Part shown: positions 45,158-56,118 of the stretch, one piece after another | How positions within the stretch are numbered: position 1 is the first letter of the stretch | Layout: each line of letters opens with the position of its first letter | Source: Platerodrilus igneus | Lineage: Eukaryota > Arthropoda > Insecta > Coleoptera > Lycidae | DNA length: 64,000 nt | Assembly: GCA_036346225.1 (NCBI GenBank) | Contig: JARFIW010001346.1 | Span: 310,001-374,000, forward strand | Reading direction: 5' to 3' | Notes under the pieces: generated by a model | The model's input: only the letters and a program-made list of their open reading frames with translations | Databases searched by the model: none | Told to the model about the DNA's origin: nothing | Position numbers and translations under genes: made by a program

Positions 45158-46659
45158 AGCTATTATTAGGGATGATGATATAAGATCAACTCAACACGGC
45201 AATAAAAGACAATTTATGTAGCTCGTAGCAAATTATTAGTTAAACTGGAAGCGTTAGAAACTAGATAGGTATCAAAGTGATTAGGGTTTTGTTATATGAA
45301 ATATGCTATATAAATCTTCTAAACAAATCTGAATTAAGAGTGTTGATAAGTTTAGTAGATGTACAAAATCACCAAAAAACTTGCATAATCCAATAATTTA
45401 AAATAATACACTTTTGCAAATTTATTAGAAGAGAAAGTTGAGAAATCAAAAAAGCATTTTAAATAGAAAAAGTAAATATTTAAATTCATTAAAAACCTCA
45501 ATTTCTACTATCAGTCCTATGTGCCAGTTCTAAAACAAAGAACACCACATGGGAAAAATATCAAAATTAGAAGTGGAGTTTTTCTATATTAGGACTAAGC
45601 TTTGCCCAGAAAAATATAGAGTTCTGAATAGATTTGCAATTGACGCATAATTGTGATTATTCTAAATTAAGCTATTTTGTTTATTATTGTTGGCAATATC
45701 AAGTTCTACTTTTATGAAAAGGGAAATGTTTTCCACACTTGTGGTTGTGTAAAAGTTTCTACGTACCTATTCAAAATATTTTAAGAAAATATATTTCATT
45801 GGCTCAATGCCGGAAGAGCATTAAAGTTGTATATAAAATGCCAGTCTTATACATCATATATGCGAGCTAATACCAAGTGAAGCCTTAATATCGCTTCATA
45901 TTAAAAATTTGTGTTTTATTTTGAATAAACAAGGGTTTAATTCGTATATACAATGAAATTTTTTTGCATCCCTGTTTCCTTACCATAACTATGATAAATA
46001 ACCAACCTCTAGCTACAAATACAAAGTGCAATTCTTGGATAAGGGTACAAAAGGAACATTTTTTGTAGAATGTTATCTTTCAAGCTTATTAATTTAAGAC
46101 GAAATATAAACCTTGTTGAATTTAATTTTCCAGAAATATAAGAAATTAAGCCACATTATTTAGTTTTGATGCCTTGCATTTTAAAGCGGATTTAAGTAGC
46201 ATTGTGTATATTTAGGAACATGCGTTCAATAATATACCTTCACCTTATCTGTAATTCTTGCAGTATACATTGTATATAAAACTTTTAAAAATTTTCATAG
46301 AAATACCAAGTTTTTGTACAAATTTTATTTCCATTTTTTAATGGTTATAAGTTATGAAAAAAATTGTACATATCATACCGGATCACCCAAAAAAACGATG
46401 TATGCTATTTTTGTGTTCGCTTTTACATTGTTTAACAAAGCGATGTTTTTAAAGGATTATTTTTGATTGAGAAGCTGACATGTAAAACCTGATAAATTCA
46501 ATTTGAGTGATTATAATGCAAAATATTATCTTCCGTCAAGTTTCATAATGAATGGTGAATTTGAATGAAAACAAAACCCATAACATCACATAAGGAATCA
46601 AAATAACCAAATAAATCTAGCATTCGTGCAAACATCGATGAATATTTAACTACAGTTGC
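45158..46659. other. AT-rich spacer, no feature seen
   Basis: No coding or repeat signal that I can support. Confidence 0.5.
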
Positions 46660-46986
46660 CATATATAAAGGGATCAGATGCAAAAGGGTTCTAGTGAAAT
46701 TTTAACAAAATATGAATTAAGTACATATTTAGATAGTACAAATTACAAATTTGTTGGTAGCATAACGAATCAAGTGCTTTTCGATGTTTTTGTGACATCT
46801 AGCGGACAGTATAAAAACCATGTTTCTGAACAACTAAAATGCCTTAGAAGCAAACCGGTTCAAGTGCACTTGAATCCATTTGCCTCTAACCAGTTATTTT
46901 GTTTTGAGCATTTTGCAGGGAGGCATGTAGTGTGTATGTCGGATACTTTTTCTTTCTTAAGTGATTTCGTGCAAACCAGTTATTAA

Positions 46987-49347
46987 AATGGATGAAAACC
47001 GCGAGGCTGAAGGTGAGGTTTAAAATTATTCAACTAGAAACAATTGTATTAAAGTTGATTAAACACACCACCACAAACATAACTTAAAATATTTTTTATT
47101 AATATTTTCAGTTGGATGCAGCTATGATTATTTAAGTCCTGAATCAGACCCCTATCAGGCTGATGAGGATAGTGATTATAACCCTGACGAATTCAAAGCC
47201 AGGTTGAGAAAATTTACATGGCTGTTTTAACTAAAGAAATACAAAGTCAGCACAATAGCAATGCCCCCATTAGTAGTACAGAAATTTCAGATCGTGGTAC
47301 ATAACTTTTATCTTTTTACTAGATTTATTATAGGTAACAATAATTTAAGAGCATTGCCCTATTACAAAGATATTTCAGTTACACCTAACCGAACACGAAA
47401 GAGGCTCCGGGATCCCACAAGATGGAAAAGAGAAAAAAGTAAAAAAGCTAGGTTATGTGGTTTGGAATATAGAACAGCTACGGGCAAAATTGTACATAAA
47501 AAGCAGTTAAAATCATATGAACATTGATGCAGATATAAATGCAACGAAATATCGGAGGTAGATAGGCAAAATTTGTTTAAAAAATTTTATGCACTAAAGT
47601 CCTATGATTTGCAAACCAGTTACATCGCATCGTGTGTAGCAAACATTGAACCACATCGCATAAAGCTTCAGGCTGCATCCCGTAAACAATTTACTCCAAT
47701 AATTAAGTTAATGGGTGTTAGGGTATGAAAACTTTTTTGTTAAAAACTCTGGATATAAGTACCCGAAGGTTTCTAACCGCTTGTAATAAGAAGACCAATG
47801 ATGGGTTTGTTGAAGTAGACAAACGCGGTCAGCACAAGCCTGCAAATAAAATTGATGATGGTGTGCGAAATAATGTTATTGCACACATAAAAAGATTTCC
47901 TCGATATAAAAGCCATTATTCCAGAGCTGCTAACTATTGCACTAGATATCTTCCACAACATTTATGTATTAACAAAATGTACGTTCTATACACAGAGTGG
48001 TGTATAGAAACAAATAAACTTAAAGTAAAAAAATCATATTACAGGCATATTTTCTGCACCGAATTTAACCTGGTTTCATAAGCCACACTCGGACACCTGT
48101 CATGTATGTGATAAATTGAACGTTATGATTATTCACGGTTCCAATGAAGAAATTAGGAAATGGTAAAAATCCACTAGAATTACACCAAAAAAAGATAGAC
48201 AGTGTAAAAGCAGTACAGTAAAGACAATCCCCATAAGTAAGAATAATTTGTTTTGATTTGCAAAAAGATTACCTACACCAGTATTAACCACAAACAAGGT
48301 ATATTATCTCAGGCAACTGTGGACATACAATTTTTGCATCTACGACATTCTTTCTGGTAAATCTCACATGCATATTTGGAATGAGGCCATCGCATCTAGA
48401 AGTTTAAAGGAAATTGGTTCTGCTCTACTTAAGGTATGCAATTAGCAATAGCGATAAATTGTTGTTATAGTATTTATTTTGTTTCAGTATATCAAAGAAT
48501 TACCGGAAGGCGTGGAATATCTTATATGCTACAGTGATTCATGCGGAGGCCAAAATAAAAACAAAAATCTTTCAAAACTTTTTATGTTTTAGTTCAATGC
48601 ACCAATGTCAAAACTATAGATTACAAGTTTTTTCAGCCTGGGCACTCATATTTGGAATGTGACCGATCATTTGGGTTAATTGTAAAACAAAAGAAAAAAT
48701 ACATTAGTGTTTATGTTCCTAATCATTAGACAGATGTGATTCGAAAGGCATCGAAAAATTTTAACGTAGTCAACATGACAAGTAATGACTGCATCTTTTG
48801 ACTACTTAGATTCTATAATTCTAGATCCAAAAAAAAAGAAAATAACAAAATCGCTTTAAAGTGGCGTGACATGATGGTGTGGTTTCGTTGTCTAAAGAAA
48901 ATATTTTTGTCGTTTTTATTTAAACATACCTCGCTTGCAGACTTTCCTTCTGCGCAAGCACAAAAATGTTCCACCCTCCAAAGAAGTAGACCAAATTTTA
49001 AAGTTACGGATCTTAATACAAATTTATACGATAATGCTTTACCAATAACAAATGCTAAGTGGAACAATTTGAATCAACTTTTACCCTTTGTGCCCCCAAT
49101 TTACCATGATTAATATAAAACTCTTCCCCATGAAAATAAAGAGGCTACTAAAGAGTCTAAAGGGAAGCAAGGAAAAGGAAGGCAAGGGAAGGGGAAGCGA
49201 GTAAAAAGAAAACAAGTTAAAGGGAATCAAGGGAAAGGGAATCAATAGCAAGGAAAAAGACAATCAAATGTTGATATTATTGTCACATCCGAAAATAATG
49301 ATTGTGTTGACTCAAGAATTGAATTAGAATCGGACTATGATGAATAA
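46987..49347 (+). pseudogene. Multi-exon DUF7869-like transposon protein, decayed
   Basis: Exon 1 starts at the ATG at 46987 (MDENREAE) and ends in GGTGAG. Exon 2 (from about 47112) is acidic (SPESDPYQADEDSDYNPDE). A basic block follows (RKRLRDPTRWKREKSKKAR, 47390-47450), then a cysteine pair (CRYKCN, 47527), a KLMGVRV...CKTFLLKTLDIS helix region (near 47710), CHVCDKLN (near 48100), and after an intron at 48433-48487 (GTATGC...TTTCAG) the core YIKELPEGVEYLICYSDSCG followed by GQNKNKN (48488-48570). The end is lysine/glycine-rich repeats and an acidic tail (stop 49345). The D-S-C-GGQN motif is typical of the family I remember as DUF7869. Several frameshifts and stops make it a pseudogene. Confidence 0.65.
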
Positions 49348-49424
49348 AACCTAACTTGGCATAGAGAACATTATTTTTATAGTTTTTGTTTTTTAGAATG
49401 AGCATTATGTATTTTTTTTAGTGC

Positions 49425-49430
49425 AATAAA
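49425..49430 (+). terminator. AATAAA signal of the transposon gene
   Basis: AATAAA 78 bp after the last stop codon, inside the right transposon end. Confidence 0.4.
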
Positions 49431-49705
49431 AATACTATACTATCGTAAACTGCAACAAGTGATTTATTTAATAATACTTTCTGGGAGCAAAAGGGCCTAA
49501 GTGTAGCTTATTTGCAAAAACACGTCATTTACAAAGTTTACAAGTAATGTAGTTGAGTATTGAGTAAAACACTTTAATGTTTTTCAAACACCTTTGTTTA
49601 GTTGGCATTCTAAATTTTATAAAAAGGAAGAGACTTTAACACCCATTTTCTCCACTTTCATAACGTTGCACTTGAACCCTATTGCTTCTGACCCCTTCAT
49701 ATATT

Positions 49706-52700
49706 AATAAGTTTAATATTGTTAAATACCCGGAAATATACTATAAAAATAAGATTCCTCTTATTTGGGCAATACGTTGTTGATTGTTCAAATTCCTAAC
49801 TGGTGTTGCAACCATTATAGAATTAGTGGTTAGCAAGTGAATAACTATAAGCAATACATTATTGAATAACTTTTAAACTTTATTAGCAAAAAGAAGCAAT
49901 ATTTTTAGGTGATCATGTTTATACTACTGGTTTCCAGTGTTTATTTAGTTTTTTCTATAATTTGTAATAATCAAAAAAAAATAAAAAAAAAAACTCATCA
50001 AATTTCGGATAAACGTGATAATAAAAGGAGATAATTTACATAAATTGATGGTGATCTAACCTTAAACACTTGGTGAAGTGATATAACAGCAAATGATATC
50101 AAAGCACAATGTAAAAGATTTTAAAAACAAATGTTAGATTGATCTCAACATTAAGGGTTCTATTTTATGATAGTAGGATGCATTAATCAAAAAGCACTGA
50201 AACAAATTCCATGATTTCAAACATTCTCTTTTCCATGTTTTCTCAAAAAGAAGATCAGATAGGAAAAAGTTCGCACAAATTTGTCAGGCGTTTCTTATTG
50301 CAGCGGTGAATATGGAAAAAACTCTAGTAAATACTATAGCAAATATGCATTTTACAACAACATCCCAAAAATAAAACTAGAAGGTCACAGCAAATCTCGC
50401 AGCTTGAAATTAAAAAAGAGCAATATCTAATAGTTAATAAACAGTCTAAACGCTAAAGAAAGCTATTATACTAGAAGCAAGAACATCGGAGTATATTAAG
50501 TGTGGAATTAAGCATTCACACAATTCTAACGGTGAATTTTGAAATATTGAGGGAATTTTTCGTATACAAATTCAGCATTGCATTTAAGTCCAGTATCATA
50601 TTTTTGTACGAAACGTAAACCGCTTATTAAAAAAAAATGATACTTAAGAACTCTGACACGATGCAAATTTAATATAGTAAAATCCCTTTACTACACACTT
50701 TTTTAAACTAAGTATATTTCAAACACTAAATTATCATTATCAGTAGCTATACTTTATAACACTTTTTTAAAAACACTAACTTGTTCAGGAATCCGTCTGA
50801 GAATATTTTCTGCACCACGTAAACTGAAATGAAAATTTCGAATATACAATTAACTAAGATTACCTTGAATAGCTAAGAATATTGTTCTAAAGTCGCAGGC
50901 TGGTAATCACAGTACGAAATAAACCGTAAATCTAAAACTAAAAGCCTCCTAATTTATAATATTTTTAGAAATGCTTGAGCAGAACCACTGAAGACCTTGC
51001 ATTCCTATTAGATATTAAACCAATAGAGTGGATGGGCGCTTTTTGGTCTTAGCTTTTGTAATTAATTTAAGACCATTCATTCAAGAGAAAATACGATAGC
51101 ACCGTTTTAAAGAATTTAGTATTTTCCAGTTCAACATGAACGCTGTTTTCAAAAATACGATTGGCGACTTAATGTCCTTCAAATTTACAATATTTGAATA
51201 GCATTGTCTTCTTTAAATATAGTTGTTATTTCTTTTAATTAGACCGATATATTTCTTAAATCATTTTAATACCGAAAATATAGTTATCAAATGAACTCAA
51301 GAAGTTCAATTTTGTAGTTTAACGGAACAATACTCTTTAGAATTTGTTAATAAAACAGCCCTATTAAACTGGTAAATGTCAAACTGTTTAAAGTGGTTCC
51401 AACATATTCCTCTTTAAAAACTTATAAATCAGTTAAAATAGTTAAACACAAAAGGCTTCACTTAAATATTGACAAAACGCTCATAACTTCATCTGCTTAT
51501 TTTCTCTTTAGGCTTGACAACCAATAGCATTGCAAGATTTTTATTTGTTCTTCTCAGGCAATCCTAAAAATAGCATAAGTTAAAGGGTATTGGATTTAGA
51601 TTCGCTTTGTGTTGTGATCACCAGTCCGCGCAATGTAGGGAATACTCATAAGTGTTCAAAGTAATATCAGTTACTTGTATGTTGAAAATTTTCGCTTCGG
51701 CGTACGTGGTGAGGTAAATATGCTCAGAAAAGTTTCATAATAACTTAGCGTTTTATATTTTAAAGTGTTGCTACTGATGATGACCGTTTAGTGATAGAAA
51801 TATGTATCTAACAGAGAAAGTGTGTAGTTAAAGAGATCTTATAGTACATAATATGAAATAAAATGGATATCAGGGTAATAAATATTGTTCACCAAACAGA
51901 CCCGAAGTTATGACAAGTTATTCAGTGAAAATCTCCAAAACAGTTAGTTATTCTGTTTATACTTCAACAAGATGCAAAAGCTGCAAAGAACCTCAACAAA
52001 AACACTTTTTTCAGAACAAAACAACTTTACATTTTTTTGCTGCATAGATCCTTCCTAACAGCACACATACTTTCCGTAATCACAAAATAAATCTAGAGGG
52101 ATATCTGCTGATCTGCTTTGAACTTACCATCTTGAGCTTCTTTGGTGATAGGCACGCGAGCTAGCACAGGAATGTACAGAAATGATTTTTAGTTTTAATA
52201 ACATTTTAAATCGCCCATGAATCAATCTAAAATACAGTTAATGTCACCAGTCTGGAAATAATCGCTTTTACTAACAGGAGACTGTTTGCTGGTATAGAAA
52301 AAAATTCTGGAAAACACAAAACCATAATATCTTGTAAAAGATATGAAGATCTTTATAAAAAAGGTTACAAAGTAAGAAGATTGGGAAGGACATCTAAAAT
52401 TTTTGATGTTAAAGAATTGGTTAAAGTATGGCTAAAAAACGTAAAAGGATTTTGCTAGCGAAGAACTCTTATTTGAAGTATTTGTAGAGCTAATTACTGC
52501 ATCACTGTAAAGTATGAACGATTTTAGAAATCAAAATGTAAAGATGCAGATTTAGAAAGATCCTAATGTGATAGTGTAACACGAGAAACGTCAGACAAGA
52601 AAACCTCATTAAAGTAGTTGCTATATAAGTATAATTTTTTAAAATTTAAGAAACAAAATCGCAAAATTTGGTACTATCAAATTTTCTTGTCCAAAAACCA

Positions 52701-53417
52701 AAGGATTTCAAAGATCAAAGATTAAGGAAGGAGTGTGGTACAACTGTCTGAGGAAGAATCAGCTGTCCCGTATCTAATCTTAAGGTTTTCCTTTGTTAAT
52801 CTTTTTAGCGCATAAAATTGTTTACTAAAATTCGGAAATAATTTATTCATTAATGTTTATTTAAAAACATGCTAATTTTTGAAAACAATGTTTTGAATAA
52901 AATTTTCCTATTGACTGCTGGCAACAAATTTATAAATTCAGCTAATGTTTAAAAAAAAAGAGTAAGAAACAAATTACATCAAATATACTAATCATATCTA
53001 TTTAAGGTCCTTTAGAAAGTTATTTATAAAATACAGCACAGAGAACGTTTTCTGGGTTTTGTAACATTTTCTCTGGTTACTCGAAAGTAAGAAATTGAAT
53101 TTATCTGGTTTTATATGTGAGCATTTTTACAAACCTTTTGAAAAAGTAGAAATTTCTTAAATTTATATCAATTAGATATTTTCTGGAAATTTAAATTGCC
53201 TAAAGCGTTCGTGCCCACAAGAACTTCGTATTTTAGTATTTAAGTTGATTTAAAATATTTAGGTGCTTATGTGAATTCGTCTTTATGTAACGACCTAAGA
53301 GGTTTAATTACTTTTATTTTATTTGAAAATTTAAAAAATATCGATATACCTAAGAAGAGCACTAAGAATTATAGAAGAGGTTGGACCTTATCAAACTTAT
53401 GCGCTTTGACTAGGTCA
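49706..53417. other. AT-rich intergenic DNA, no gene recognised
   Basis: Read on both strands; only short frames. A stretch near 52320-52455 encodes RYEDLYKKGYKVRRLGR-like sequence over about 40 codons but has no recognisable partner. It may hold later exons of the Spt3 gene (which would lie below 53478 on the minus strand), but I could not pick one out. Confidence 0.45.
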
Positions 53418-54305
53418 TTACAAAGCTAACAAACCAAAAGTAATAGGAAATATATCACTAACACATGCTAGGCCTACCTGAGGAATTGCGACTCTGCGCA
53501 ATACTTCGTTTACATCATCAACAGTAATGGGCAAGTGCGCAACTTGATACATGGAACTAGAAGCAGAACTGGCACCTCTGTATTTGTAATTTTCTTGGGA
53601 CGTAGCTGCGCTGCTTCTTCCTTCATTTAAACGGTATTTTGATTCCTCGATACTCTTGAAATTCATGCGTATCAGTACAACATTTTCCATTATTTCAACC
53701 ACAGTTTGATATGCATAATACGACAAAACCTCTAATGCTGTAAAGGTTAAATTGTAAGTATTAGTGGGATCTAACCAATGCTTTAGTCCGTTTGGATGAA
53801 ATGGTTGCGTAACCAGCTTGCTTGTAAATGGTACAGTACGCGCTTGTCTATATTCCAAATATTTTTGTATGTTACGCATACGGGAAATGCGATCTATACG
53901 TATGAAAAGCTCTAGGAAACGTTCCTCAGGCGATTCATCTGTTATCTCGCCTGTTTCGTCAATAAATTCAATAAAATATAATAAGGGGTGCCTTTGTTTT
54001 ATCGGGGGTCGAAAACATACATAATCATATCCATACTGTGGAATGTAGTTCTTTTGGCGTAAATATTTAACAAAACGTTTCATTTTCCATTTGCATCGTC
54101 TCATCAAAGATACCAAATGCTCTCCTGTAACCGTATTATCCGAGCTCAATTTGGCTCCTTCCCTTATTATAATACGTAACTGTTCACGAACTATGTATTC
54201 AATACGCCCTACGGCGTCAGCATTTGGTCCGAGGTTATTACCAAATTCATACAGGAGTAAAAAAATATCCTTGAAATAAGCTGCATTTAAGGGTACCGGC
54301 GCCAT
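53418..54305 (-). CDS. Spt3: Spt3 (SUPT3H), SAGA complex subunit, coding exon
   Basis: An unbroken frame from the ATG at 54305. Residues 10-80 are a histone fold (FKDIFLLLYEFGNN ... VREQLRIIIREGAK ... VSLMRRCKWKMKRFVKYLRQ), followed by FIEFIDETGEI, the arginine-rich helix FLELFIRIDRISRMRNIQKY and the C-terminal region (ALEVLSYYAYQTVVEIMENV; LPITVDDVNEVLRRV). This is the Spt3 domain order; Spt3 carries two histone folds and brings TBP to promoters within SAGA. A GTAGGC splice donor lies at 53477, after the codons for RVAIPQ, so the last 20 codons to the stop at 53418 are probably intron. A TTTTACATAG acceptor lies just upstream of the ATG, implying a 5' untranslated exon. Insect Spt3 is usually somewhat longer. 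Confidence 0.8.
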   Translation of the reverse strand: MAPVPLNAAYFKDIFLLLYEFGNNLGPNADAVGRIEYIVREQLRIIIREGAKLSSDNTVTGEHLVSLMRRCKWKMKRFVKYLRQKNYIPQYGYDYVCFRPPIKQRHPLLYFIEFIDETGEITDESPEERFLELFIRIDRISRMRNIQKYLEYRQARTVPFTSKLVTQPFHPNGLKHWLDPTNTYNLTFTALEVLSYYAYQTVVEIMENVVLIRMNFKSIEESKYRLNEGRSSAATSQENYKYRGASSASSSMYQVAHLPITVDDVNEVLRRVAIPQVGLACVSDIFPITFGLLAL

Positions 54306-55227
54306 GTTTTTCAATGCGTGCTATGTAAAAGTAATTTAAAATCAATACTAATTTATTATGTATGATAAATTAATAAATAGAATAATATGAAATTAAGAAC
54401 TAAGAATAGTTAAATTATTAATAAAGAACTTACTCAACTCTGCTCTCTGCTCACTACTTCTTCCATGCCGTAACGATACCCTTGATGAAATGACCTGCGA
54501 CTTCTGCAGGAAATCAATAACATGTCCAAGGGTGCGGCGCTCAAAGCGCAGGACCTATTTCTTTTATCAAGGACCTCGCCGCTTCTGTAATTGAATTTAG
54601 CTGCGCCCGGGATTAAATCACGAACGGATAATATACGTTATCAAGTCATCCTTTTCTGGACATATAAAATACATCAAGCCGCGAGAAAGCTCAACAGTTC
54701 AACTCGTCTTAAATATTTCAGCAATGTTTGATATTGCATATTTCTTAGGGGAAACTGATGTCAATTATAACAAACTTAATTGCTTTAGCTTTTATTAAAT
54801 AGGATTTGGTTTTAAAATTTTTAATTAATTTCTGTTAAAGTATAATTTCGTTGATAAATCACATTTCGTAATTTCAAGTTAACAGTATATTTATTAAGTG
54901 CGATTCAAAATTAAACTGCGTTGACCAAATATTACAATTACACACGTTCTACTATCCACGTCTATAAAAAGCCAATGTGCACTCCTAGTAGCTTTAAAAA
55001 AATTATGTACTTTTATATCCTGGAATATAGAAATAAAAACGGATCCTACCTAGGACGTCACCAAATAAACTCCTACGTTGTGGCACAAAATCACATTTTT
55101 TCATATAAATCTCCATATGAAAATATAAGGCTCATTTTAAAAATGTTAGTACTCAAATGCTCTATCGAATTACGTGAAAACCATTTCTCCACCCAGGCTC
55201 GTCTCGAGAATACGTGCCATGCCGCCA
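54306..55227. other. Upstream region of Spt3 and spacer before the retrovirus
   Basis: Contains a likely 5' exon of Spt3 (GTAAGT donor near 54433, minus strand), a GC-richer block 54460-54620 and a possible plus-strand promoter. The part 54760-55220 shows nothing I can support. Confidence 0.4.
54663..54699 (+). promoter_or_regulatory. Possible plus-strand core promoter, divergent to Spt3
   Basis: TATAAAAT at 54663-54670 followed by a TCAACAGTT initiator-like site 30 bp downstream. The first ATG (54724) opens only 24 codons, so a first exon of an unseen gene or an old LTR promoter is possible. Confidence 0.3.
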
Positions 55228-55374
55228 GATAGATTTTGGGCCTCTTGGAACAGCTTTTTAAAAAGGCTTTCCCAAAAACTCTTCTATCAATTTTTATTAA
55301 AACAGAAATTACTATTGAATTTAACTAGTGGTTGCGTTATATTCATTAACGTTTAAAAATCAAAGTTACTTTTC

Positions 55375-55566
55375 ATTCATCATCATTAAGTCTTCAGTCC
55401 TATACCTGGTTGGATGCGTACCCTCATTGTTTTCTAGTCTGAACCAACCTACACATTTCCCTGAAATTTGCACCGTCTGCATCTATCACAATTTGTCTCA
55501 TCTCGGTTTACCTCTACTTATCTTTTCCTATCTCTGCTTGTAATATATCCCGTACTATTCCCCAGA
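55375..55566. other. Segment present only in the 3' LTR
   Basis: Comparison of the two LTRs shows an indel of about 192 bp here, beginning ATTCATCATCATTAAGTC. It is either an insertion here or a deletion in the other LTR. Confidence 0.6.
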
Positions 55567-55954
55567 ACTAGTTAAATTAATTAAACTATAAATTGATTAG
55601 CTTGAACAACCAACAATGTTAGAGTTGTGATCCTCGAGACTAACTGGCCATCTTGGGCTCCTGAGGGTACTTATGCTATCCCTGCCCCCCACATTCCTTC
55701 TGAGAACTGCAGAGCTCATGTCTGCTATTTTTTTTATACAATACAAAGTATTACTTCTTAGTAATCTTAATTCTAGCAATAACTTTTTTACAATCGAGTG
55801 TGACCTGCACCTGCAGTGTAATGTTACGCCTGGAATACAAAGTATTCACATCCGTCCTGATGTCTGGTTTATAAACTTCTATTAACCTTTTGTAATATGT
55901 CCTTTACTTATACATTGTTGCATCTAACTTAAGTGTTAATGATTTTATTTAATT

Positions 55955-55994
<40 letters not shown>
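55955..55994. repeat. (AT)n microsatellite in the 3' LTR
   Basis: About 19 AT dinucleotides. Confidence 0.95.
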
Positions 55995-55996
<2 letters not shown>

Positions 55997-56118
55997 ATTT
56001 GGGGGCATGTAACTCCTCGCGACGTAGATAAACAATTAAGGGTTTTAATTAATTTTTAAAACTTATTGCTCCTAAGGGATCTTTTATGATTTCTTTATTT
56101 ACCTTTGATTCTTTGTTC

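Larger units (their letters stand above)
46668..49697 (+). mobile_element. DNA transposon with TIRs and 8-bp target duplication, carrying a DUF7869-like gene
   Basis: The left end reads AAGGGATCAGATGCAAAAGG and the right end, reverse-complemented, AAGGGGTCAGAAGCAATAGG. The match continues (GTTCTAGTG against GTTCAAGTG) for about 32 bp with few mismatches. Directly outside are CATATATA (46660-46667) and CATATATT (49698-49705), an 8-bp target duplication with one change. A subterminal copy of the motif (GCAAAAGGGCCTAAGTG) lies near 49485. The element is 3.03 kb long and encloses one spliced gene on the plus strand. I do not recognise the superfamily from its ends. Confidence 0.75.
55228..56014 (-). 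repeat. 3' LTR of the endogenous retrovirus
   Basis: On the minus strand it starts AGTTACATGCCCCCAAATC at 56014, in keeping with the AGT starts of gypsy-type LTRs. It ends at 55228, where AAAATCTATC matches the 5' LTR at 63801. The match extends a further five bases (TGGCG). It contains an AT microsatellite (55955-55994) and a segment of about 192 bp (55375-55566) that the 5' LTR lacks. Confidence 0.75.

Noticed and set aside
46678..46986. 102-codon frame at the start of the TIR transposon
   Set aside because: It begins inside the terminal inverted repeat without ATG and has no family resemblance; the gene proper starts at 46987.
49131..49250. Lys-Gly repeat as a separate microsatellite protein
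   Set aside because: It lies in the tail of the DUF7869-like gene and in frame with its acidic end.
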